Source: Arctopsyche grandis
Lineage: Eukaryota > Arthropoda > Insecta > Trichoptera > Hydropsychidae
Direction: 5' to 3'
DNA: 64,000 nucleotides
NCBI RefSeq assembly: GCF_051622035.1
Contig: NC_135366.1
Span: 9,703,001 to 9,767,000 of the forward strand
In this document: positions 56,301-64,000 of the stretch, piece after piece
Layout of the letters: every line of letters begins with the position of its first letter
How positions within the stretch are numbered: the stretch's first letter is position 1
Notes under the pieces: model-generated
The model's database searches: none
Told to the model about the DNA's origin: nothing
The model's input: only the letters and a program-made list of their open reading frames with translations
Position numbers and translations under genes: made by a program

Positions 56301-57880
56301 GACCGATACATTTCTTTTAATTTTTTATTATTTAATAAATTAATATGCCATCACCCATGCGATGATATTTCATCGGGTACAACACTAGTATATCTTATAA
56401 TACGATGCGGTGCAAACGATCGACAAGCGCCAGACAGACTGAACCACAGATTAACGACACGTATACCTTATGCGTGCGCACTGCTCGCACTTACACTAAG
56501 CGAAATCTATCCGAAGTCCCGACATACCTACCCTGTATACGTTCTGTGCTTTTGATACTTTAGTTCCGAATTTTGCCTTATTAAATTATTAAAAACTCGC
56601 CAAAAAGATCCAACTCAATTTTAATAATTACCATTTTAATAATTGCATCTGTGCCCATCGAAAGGTTACTCGTCATCTGATGTGCAATCTATCATTCGTG
56701 AAGTCGAGAATTGCGTTTAAAGCAGCCATCCAGTTAATCTGTGGTTCAGTCTGTCTGGCGCTTGTCGATCGTTTGCACCAAACCCATGTACAATGTATGA
56801 ACAGAAAAAGTGTTGAAATAACACCTAAGAGGATGAAGATGGAATCAAAAAACGCTACACGTATGGATATTGAATCGGTGGTTAGAGATTGCTTGGACTA
56901 CAGGAGATGAAGGCAGAACTTGATAAGGAGAAGTCGTCATCAAATGATCGATGGTGAAATTCTCACAATGATAATACTTACTTGTGCGGTATTGTGTTGA
57001 CGAAAGGCATTTCTGGCTTGTCGACGAAGCTGCCAAAACCCATTCTGACGTTGTTCGTGATGTTCTTAAGAACACTGGCCAATTTGTTGCCAAGAACAGA
57101 AAGCTTATCGCGATCGTCTTTCATTGACGCTGACAAATCCATCAAATAGTACAAATCTATCGGATAGTCTTTAGCTTGTTGGAACATCACCGGAATTGAT
57201 ATTTCTTGGCCTTGTCTCAACGACACCTTCAAACGCTGTGGTCTAATCTGTGAAAAAAGTTAAATTTAAAGTTGTGATGCGACTATGGTTGCAAAACGGA
57301 AACCTAACACAATTCAGTTTACCTTTGCATATAAGCGGTCTAATTTGTAACCACAAGAGGAAACAATGAATTTTGCTTATCGCCAACAAATTTGTTATTC
57401 TTAGCAAGCAATCATAATACTTACCTATGTAATACGCATTGAGCATGTAAAATTATATGTCACTTACTTGAACAGCATCAGTAGTTGTAGTTCCTGCCGT
57501 CATAGCTTTGTCTTCAAGGATATCCATTTTCATTTTCATATTCACCACATGCTCCTGTGGACACCAATTGTCATCCTTAAACAACAGATTTGCGCATCTC
57601 GGCATGTTCGGTTCGTTAGACGTTGACATTTTCAGATCAATCTAATATAACAATAACATAAAAGTATACAATTTATCAAGACGAATTGCCTTGAAATGTT
57701 CAGATATAAATTAAATTAAGAGAATTTTACCGGAACGGCACACCAAGCACATCCTGGCGTACGAATACAGGACGAACAAGTTTCTTTGAGAGAACATTCG
57801 GCATTTGAATCGGCTAAAATGGGCGTTGTCAAACACCATACCATCAACGCAACCATTGAAATATTTTTAATACAATGCAT
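53093..57880 (-). CDS. Integrin beta subunit, complete gene (6 coding exons, 808 aa)
   Basis: Type I membrane adhesion receptor subunit that pairs with an alpha integrin to bind matrix and link to the cytoskeleton. Minus-strand exons: 57731-57880, 57468-57641, 56982-57247, 54833-55352, 53545-54649, 53093-53304. All have GT/AG, total 2427 bases, in frame. Domains: signal peptide (about 1-23), PSI (CSLKETCSSCIRTPGCAWC), hybrid, beta-I-like domain with MIDAS D145/S147/S149 and ADMIDAS D152/D153 (DLSASMKDD). Four cysteine-rich EGF modules follow, then the beta tail, a transmembrane helix (about 739-760) and a 48-residue tail with HDRREY, NPLY and NPTF. The tail differs from the usual insect beta-PS tail (second motif ends in F, not Y; no GENPIY). 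It may therefore be a beta-nu-like or lineage-specific paralogue, and I give no symbol. Confidence 0.93.
53545..54649 (-). CDS. Integrin beta exon 5: hybrid, EGF repeats, beta tail
   Basis: 1105 bases, phase 0 in and phase 1 out. It runs from KLVDSVVLSDNSSG through four integrin-EGF modules (e.g. CGVCSCASGRYGRYCEC, CDCGNCVCQSGWSGISCEC, CACGVCQCQ) to the membrane-proximal beta tail ending KDCAKEVDIF. Cysteine spacing looks regular throughout. Confidence 0.95.
54833..55352 (-). CDS. Integrin beta exon 4: rest of beta-I-like domain
   Basis: The acceptor at TTTTAAG gives K-LQSPCLNCVRSYGFKNHM, matching the family KLxxPC segment better than the alternative AG eight bases on. It includes SGNMDFPEGGFDGLMQAIVC and LLVFSTDATSH, and ends KSEYE before GTAAGG. 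Confidence 0.93.
55723..55959. mobile_element. MULE-like foldback MITE with perfect 9-bp TSD
   Basis: The 237-bp element is almost entirely two ~110-base inverted arms. It starts GGTAAACGGACTACTAGTCA and ends TGACTAGTAATCACCGAACC, flanked by GTGTCTGTG on both sides (55714-55722, 55960-55968). The ends match the family M elements near 2-3 kb, but the arms are different (repeated CAGTCACAGG/GGTCACGAGA-type GTCAC motifs). Confidence 0.85.
56409..56455. repeat. Left arm of a perfect 47-bp inverted repeat
   Basis: GGTGCAAACGATCGACAAGC is the first part. The whole 47 bases recur exactly, as reverse complement, at 56733-56779. The arms are separated by 277 bases, and similarity stops sharply at both edges. 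Confidence 0.9.
56733..56779. repeat. Right arm of the perfect 47-bp inverted repeat
   Basis: Exact reverse complement of 56409-56455. A transcript through the intron on either strand could fold here into a 47-bp duplex. Confidence 0.9.
56982..57247 (-). CDS. Integrin beta exon 3: MIDAS-bearing part of beta-I-like domain
   Basis: Starts IRPQRLKVSLRQGQEI after TTCACAG. It carries YPIDLYYLMDLSASMKDD (MIDAS and ADMIDAS) and GFGSFVDKPEMPFVNTIPH, and ends in phase 2 before GTAAGT. Confidence 0.95.
57468..57641 (-). CDS. Integrin beta exon 2
   Basis: 58 codons, phase 0 on both sides, IDLKMSTSNEPNMPRCANLL... to TTTTDAVQ. It completes the PSI region and starts the hybrid domain (CPQEHVVNMK). No ATG-started ORF longer than about 60 codons covers it; the match of splice sites and phase supports it. 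Confidence 0.9.
57731..57880 (-). CDS. Integrin beta exon 1: signal peptide and PSI domain start
   Basis: ATG at 57880 follows an acceptor (TTTTATACAG, exon from 57887), so a non-coding 5' exon lies upstream. It encodes MHCIKNISMVALMVWCLTTP (signal peptide), then CSLKETCSSCIRTPGCAWCAVP, and ends before GTAAAA in phase 0. The upstream ATG in the genomic frame lies in the intron and is not used. Confidence 0.93.
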
Positions 57881-57888
57881 TGTTATCC

Positions 57889-58673
57889 TGTATAAAATTA
57901 AATATAATTTATATTCATTATAGCGACGTGCACCTTTCACGTGAGTCAGAACTTCTACGAGTGTTCTCTTTCATTTGAAAATTTGCCATCGATCTATCTT
58001 TGATCAATAATTACGACGTAAAAATCATCAATTAATAATGTAATATGTTGTATTCAGTACTTGCCTTATATAGTGAATTAGACGATGAAAGAATATTTCT
58101 TCAATTGCTAACGAATAGTTTCCTCAGTGTAAAGTTGAAGATTCACCGCAAACCATTTTATTAAAATTTATACAATTTTATGTTTTATTAACACAAAACA
58201 CAGTCATTAACGACGAAGTATATATAAAATGTGACAATCACCACTGAATATCCTGGACACTGAAAGTTTATCGCGTATGGTCAGTATGGTCGGTCACTCA
58301 GTTATCGAAAGGAAGTGGTTAGTCATAAGAATTCACAGTATCTCAAACATTACACTCGCATTATAAATATATTATATACATTTATATATTGTTTGTATTA
58401 TAAATGTGACGGTTTAATCAAATGGAATCTAATTATAATGTACAAATTTATGTAAAGGTCGGCAATATAATATCATTTGAACTGCGAGTGTGAACATAAT
58501 TTTGATTACAATACAACCGTTGACTTCGTTTTATTGTAATTAAAAATATGTTCACGAGTATTTATTTCATAAGCTTACCTTTAAATTGTACCAAAATTTC
58601 ATTAAATTAGGTATGTATGCAAAAAAATATGCATTATTATAGGATTCTTTTGCAAAACTACATAGCATATATA
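57889..58673 (-). other. Integrin 5' intron / non-coding first exon / promoter region
   Basis: About 0.8 kb of AT-rich DNA upstream of the first coding exon. A 5' exon must lie here or further upstream, but I cannot place its donor with confidence. No transposon is recognised until 58674. Confidence 0.4.
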
Positions 58674-58713
58674 CAGGCCCGGCCCGAGGGTATATTTTAT
58701 TTTTATTTAATTT

Positions 58714-58762
58714 ATACCAGGAAGGCCTAACAGGTAAACCCAATGCGCCTTCCTGGCCAAAG
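58714..58762 (-). repeat. SINE 3' stem-loop tail only
   Basis: Read on the minus strand: CCAGGAAGGCGCATTGGG ... GGCCTTCCTGG followed by an AT-rich end. Only the shared 3' tail of the SINE families is present, as expected for a 5'-truncated insertion. Confidence 0.8.
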
Positions 58763-58900
58763 ACATATAAACATATATGTACACCAAATACATATAAACA
58801 TATATGTACACCATCCATATATACACAAATACTTACACGCATACACAAATACACATACATACATAAATATATATATAAATACACATATATACACATATAT

Positions 58901-59005
<105 letters not shown>

Positions 59006-59096
59006 CATATACACATACATACATACACATACATACACATACAAATACATACACATACAAATACATACACATACAAATACATACATACAAATACAT

Positions 59097-59282
59097 ACAT
59101 CCATATACATACATCCATATATATACATCCATATACATACATCCATATACATACATCCATATACATACATCCATATACATACATCCATATACATACATCC
59201 ATATACATACATCCATATACATACATCCATATACATACATCCATATACATACATCCATATACATACATCCATATACATACAC
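59097..59282. repeat. 14-bp minisatellite, about 13 units
   Basis: The unit CATCCATATACATA is repeated with very little variation. Long open frames on both strands (for example a [12 protein letters not shown] pattern) are by-products of the repeat and not genes. Confidence 0.95.
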
Positions 59283-59533
59283 ACATTATACATGCATATA
59301 CATATAAACACATAAATACACATAAATTACTCATATATGGCGTCCATGGGCAGATTTGTTTTCAGACCCCCCCCCCCCCACCTTAATTTTTTTAAATAAT
59401 ATATTTTATAAAAAGTTAAATTAAATTAAATTTACAAATTTTTATTCAAAATAGTCACGTTTTATGTTCATTATTCATAAAAGTGAATAAAATAAAATTT
59501 GTAAAAGTGGAACATATGTACATATGTATATAT

Positions 59534-59916
59534 TGTTGCGTAGGGGTGGGTGGAGGATCCAAGTAAAAGGCCAACAGTCGTTTCACAGCATTTATTGATG
59601 ATTCAGGAGATACACGCAGTGTCACTGCTAAGTCCAGAATGAATTATATCGCCTACGTACCGCCTTATAAAGGGTAGATCTCTCAGGACGCCTAATCTGT
59701 TTATCTGTTGTATAGTCACGTATTCGGATATGTATCTACAAGAGATTGGGTCTTCCCGTATCGATTCTGAGAAATAACTAATAACGGTCATTGTTTAGCC
59801 TAAATGCACTTAGAGTCCAGATATAATCTTTGGAAGTAAGTGCATGCATTTAGTTAACCGATAACAGATATCCGTTGGTCTAAGTACAATTCGCTCAATC
59901 CGCGGCGTACGTAACA
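59534..59916 (-). mobile_element. Solo LTR of an LTR retrotransposon
   Basis: 383 bases starting TGTTACGTACG (minus strand) and ending CTACGCAACA. TG...CA ends with short inverted repeats, flanked by the 4-base duplication ATAT (59530-59533, 59917-59920). On the minus strand it has a TATAAGGCGG TATA box and, downstream, AATAAATGC as a polyadenylation signal. No second LTR or internal gag/pol is nearby, so it arose by LTR recombination. The 4-bp duplication suits the Gypsy group. Confidence 0.8.
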
Positions 59917-60131
59917 ATATGTTAGAAAATATGTGCATAAAATTAAATTTAGAAACTATCTTTCATTCCATTTTATTTTGATTTTTAAACTTTTACAATA
60001 TATGTAGTATAATATAATATTTAAGTAGTAATATAAACATATAACAATAAAATATTTCAAATAAAAGTTTTTCTGGCTTTTGCTGATACGTTAACGAGAA
60101 AAGGTCTCGTTCAGCGAATATCGTGAACAAA

Positions 60132-60479
60132 CAGGGCCGCCGAGAGGAATCTCGGGCCCTGGGAAAAATAATTTCAGCCCCTATGACAAAAAAATATCTT
60201 ATGGATATATTTTTAATATGCGAAAAATCTAACAGAACTATTAGAAAAATACGTATAATATGTAGTTTGTTACTTTTTAAAATAATTGAATAAGTAAGTA
60301 TGATATAACAAGTACGATTTCATATGGACCCAAAGAATGCGTGGATTGAAAAATAATAAACATTTAGCATAATATAAAATATAAATATAAGTCAGTTAGA
60401 CGTCTCAATATGGGCCCCTCAAAAAATCCGAGCCTTGGAAATTTACCCCAGCTCCCCCCCCACCCTCGCGTTGGCCTTG
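60132..60479. mobile_element. hAT MITE nested in the larger hAT relic
   Basis: The 348-bp element begins CAGGGCCGCCGAGAGG and ends CCCTCGCGTTGGCCTTG. Flanks TGAACAAA (60124-60131) and TGAACATA (60480-60487) are an 8-bp duplication with one mismatch. Confidence 0.75.
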
Positions 60480-61514
60480 TGAACATATTATGTACATATG
60501 TACGATATGAATCGTTTGAAATCAATATTTTTATCAAAGTTAGAAAATTTACTTTAAAATTACTTACTCGCGGAAAAACAATTTGAGAGACATATGTATA
60601 CATGAATGACGAAAACGTTATTGAAGGAAATTCAGAAATTGTTTATTTATTTTTTTTATATTAAATATATTGTTTATATACGTACATTGAATATTGAATA
60701 TTGTTTATATACGTACATATGTACATATATTTAGTTAGAAACAATGCTATTTTATAAAATTCTGTGAGTATACATATGTATATAAGGATCAAAGGCCAAA
60801 ACTAGCTCAAAAACTTTTGTGAAAAAAAAAGTCTATACGTTAAAGAGGTTGAAGGAGCAAATTAAAAACCAAAAAACGATACATAATTTGTAAGGTGAGA
60901 GAGAATCTTTTCAAAATTAAAACTAATCAGGAATTATTTGCGATATACAATGAGTGAAGAAAAATTGAATGGTTTGGCAATTTATCGGTTGAAAATAATA
61001 TTGCTCAATCCCTTAACATTGATGTCCTCCGGCAGGATTTTGCTAAAATGAAAGCCAGACGAAAACATTTTGGCAAAGGATAAATAAATGTACGATTTTG
61101 GTAAAATTTAATTACTATCATTTTTAAGTTTTTTTGAAAAGGCGCCAAAAATTTAACCGCACATACAAAAAAAAATATGAAGCACCGGCCCTGTATGTAC
61201 ATATATACATACATATATTGTTTATATACATTTTATTCATATTTCAAGCAAAGAGCGAGTATAAATTGGTCTCTAATGTTTTCTAATGTTTTCTAAGTTT
61301 TCCCTGTTCTATGATATTTATTCGGTAACAAAAAACACGAAGCGGACTCCAAAATTTTTCTACTATCCGACTGCGACTTGTTAAGTAATTTTTTTCCATG
61401 AGTAATATATTGATTTCCAGGTATCGTAATTTCATCACCCGTGCGACAAATGAGCTCATTTTCGAATATCTCTGACGTATTAATACAGAGTGGTGCATAT
61501 ATGTACATATAATA

Positions 61515-62465
61515 AGCGTTAAATGGATTATTACGCACATTGCGATCGCGCAAACGACAATTTTTGTCTGAGGGGCTACCCACCCGAGCCCCTCTCCAAT
61601 AACGCCCCTGTAGGTTACGCAATCGATGCACAATCTTGACCAGAAATGTGTAACAAATATTTTTGAAATTGAAATATTTTTGAAATTTTGAAAAAGAGTT
61701 AAAAATCACTCGATTTTTAACGACTCTGAATCCGGCCGAAAAGCCGGTAATTGGATTATTAGTCACATTCTTCTTCATGTGCCATGTCCTCCAAAAACGT
61801 CGGCAACTAGATGTCCCATTCTTATTTTGTCCATTGCTGCTCGGAATAGTGCTCGGGTGCTGAGGCCGTACCACTGCCGAAGATTCTTTAGCCATGATGT
61901 TTTCCGCCTGCCCCGACTGCGTTGGCCTACGATTTTCCCCTGGATTATAAGGCGCAGGAGATCGTATTTTTCGTTCCGCATCACATGTCCGAAGTACTTC
62001 AATTTACGCCTTTTCACACTTTGAGCACTTCGACATGTTTTCCCATCAGGGCAAGCACCTCGGCATTGGTACGACGCGCCATTCATGAGATTCTCAGCAT
62101 CCTTCTGTATGTCCACATCTCAAATGCCTCTAGTTTCTTACATGTGGCATCCATCAGGGTCCATGCTTCTGTTCCATACAGAAGGATGCTGAAAACGTAG
62201 CATCGTAGAAGTCTCAGTCGGAGTGCTATACTGAGATCACGTGTGGTTAGGACTTTTTTCAATTTCAAGAATGTAGCTATATTTCACATTGCGATCGCCC
62301 TAAAGACAATTTTTGCCATTAAAATCGCGAATACGGAATATTCGGCACTCGAGTTCTCGTTAGCATGATAGTTATCGTTAGTATGATGGACTTTTCTGCT
62401 GCCAGATGTTCCGTTATAGATAGTGACTTTTGGGCGAGCGCTTTGTGACCAATAATCACTGAACC
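61515..62465. mobile_element. MULE-like MITE sequence (family M) split by a LINE
   Basis: Family M motifs are spread over this interval: GATTATTACGCACATTGCG at 61526, GGTAATTGGATTATTAGTCAC at 61746, then after the LINE CATTGCGATCGCCC, GGCACTCGAGTTCTCG and GCTGCCAGATGTTCCG, ending CCAATAATCACTGAACCC. Removing the LINE restores the order seen in the uninterrupted copy near 2461. Confidence 0.65.
61770..62283 (-). mobile_element. 5'-truncated LINE insertion with 7-bp TSD (RTE-like)
   Basis: 514 bases on the minus strand encoding the end of a LINE protein: LRLLRCYVFSILLYGTEAW, AFEMWTYRRMLRIS, then an in-frame stop, and after a frameshift KRRKLKYFGHVMRNEKYDL, RGRRKTSWLKNLRQWYG and ALFRAAMDKIRM. 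The 3' end is a short GAAGAAG run. TCACATT flanks both sides (61763-61769, 62284-62290). It is a dead copy. Confidence 0.85.
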
Positions 62466-62469
62466 CAAA

Positions 62470-62511
62470 AAACCACCACTCTACGACTCCGACTCCAACT
62501 CTACAGGCCTG
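62470..62511 (-). mobile_element. hAT end fragment
   Basis: CCGACTCCAACTCTACAGGCCTG is, inverted, the same end as the hAT elements at 7682 and 11858. The other end is missing, cut off by the family M element. Confidence 0.6.
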
Positions 62512-62764
62512 AGAATATGACATTTTGAATTTAGAAAATTTTGTGTGTGGGATCCAACCGGCTCATTCCAATTTCAAGCTGAGGTTCATTCTATGCATAA
62601 TGCGACTATTTTTGGAATCTGTATTCGCTTATTATGTAAAAAATATGTAAAAAAAAGAAGAGTGAGAAATGTTGTGTATGGCCGTATATTGCGGTGCTAG
62701 GTCACGTGTCAACGAATGTTGTGTTGTGTTGTGGGGTGCGTGCGAGGTGTCGGTGTCGGTAACG

Positions 62765-62983
62765 ATGTTCGGAGGCGGTGGAGAGCGAGTGGTGGTGCGA
62801 TGGTCAGGATTGGCAGCCGCGCTCTCCAGGTGTGTGCGCAGACTCTCCGGTGGTCCTCCCGACGCCCCCCTGGAATGCTCTCCGCTGGCTCCAGACGTCA
62901 CCATCTCGGCAGCCGGTCGTCAGTTGCGCGCCCACAAATTCGTCCTCGCCGCCTGCAGTCCACTCTTCGCCTCCATCTTCCAG
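62765..62983 (+). CDS. BTB/POZ-domain protein, first exon
   Basis: 73 codons from MFGGGGERVVVRWSGLAAAL through PDVTISAAGRQLRAHKFVLA to ACSPLFASIFQ. The ISAAGRQLRAHKFVLAACSPLF segment is the classic first half of an insect BTB domain (homo- or heterodimerisation, as in BTB zinc-finger regulators). The exon is GC-rich in an AT-rich region. It ends in phase 0 before GTTCAA, a weak donor, and joins cleanly to the next exon. An in-frame ATG 32 codons upstream (62669) is possible, but the extra residues look unlike the family. What follows the BTB domain is outside the window, so the member cannot be named. Confidence 0.88.
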
Positions 62984-63838
<855 letters not shown>

Positions 63839-64000
63839 GAGAATCCATTTGAAAATCCTATAATTGTGTTGCAAGATGTGAGTTTCACTGCATTGAGTGC
63901 CATTATTTCATATATGTACAATGGAGAGGTGAGCGTTACTGAAGAATATCTCCCGATTTTGGTGAAAACAGCTGAATGTCTACAAATACGAGGTCTATCA
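63839..64000 (+). CDS. BTB/POZ-domain protein, second exon (runs off the window)
   Basis: After TTCTTACAG the exon opens ENPFENPIIVLQDVSFTALS, then YMYNGEVSVTEEYLPILVKT and AECLQIRGLS. This is the second half of the BTB fold, with the conserved MYxGEV and LLKTAExLxIRGL motifs. It joins exon 1 in phase 0 (IFQ-ENPFENP) and is still open at the right edge. Confidence 0.92.

Larger units (their letters stand above)
55353..56981 (-). other. Integrin beta intron 3, with MITE and 47-bp inverted repeat
   Basis: This is the longest integrin intron. It holds a 237-bp MULE-like MITE (55723-55959), a SINE-like B-box relic on the minus strand near 56280-56300 (GTTCGATCCGCACGCGG), and the inverted pair at 56409/56733. 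The open frame at 56680-56910 is not recognised. Confidence 0.6.

Overview
This is a 64 kb piece of an AT-rich animal nuclear genome. The kinase protein is insect-like (GckIII type). Together with the integrin, the long introns and the dense hAT, MULE, SINE and LINE content, it points to an insect. Lepidoptera is my best guess but is not proven. There is no bacterial gene organisation and no CRISPR array. I found no convincing free-standing tRNA or rRNA gene.

Layout, left to right. (1) 56-681, minus: first coding exon of a tubulin glycylase of the TTLL3/TTLL8 type; the rest lies off the left edge. (2) 1.1-3.2 kb: a possible orphan exon, a LINE remnant, a tRNA-derived SINE and a cluster of MULE-like MITEs. 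(3) 3432-49259, plus: the germinal-centre kinase GckIII (MST3/MST4/STK25 class), assembled in 10 exons with every splice phase consistent. Exon 1A sits in a GC-rich promoter with a short uORF. A second, longer candidate first exon (1B, 13425-13655) joins exon 2 in the same phase, so two N-termini are predicted (547 and 619 aa). The 28 kb and 15 kb introns are packed with transposons. (4) 53093-57880, minus: a complete six-exon integrin beta subunit (808 aa), convergent with GckIII, with an intact metal-binding I-like domain and a divergent cytoplasmic tail. (5) 58.6-62.5 kb: transposon-rich DNA between the divergent integrin and BTB genes. It holds a hAT relic carrying a solo LTR, a smaller hAT and a minisatellite, then a LINE fragment inserted into MULE-MITE sequence. 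(6) 62765 to the right edge, plus: first two exons of a BTB/POZ-domain protein.

The genes are unrelated housekeeping or developmental genes: microtubule glycylation, GCKIII/CCM3/STRIPAK signalling, cell-matrix adhesion and BTB transcriptional or adaptor function. There is no sign that they form a dedicated system. The most distinctive material is (a) the alternative GckIII start, (b) transposon nesting resolved by target-site duplications, and (c) several large perfect or near-perfect inverted repeats, including a perfect 47-bp pair inside an integrin intron. Exon joins, terminal inverted repeats and target-site duplications were read by eye; no database search was run.
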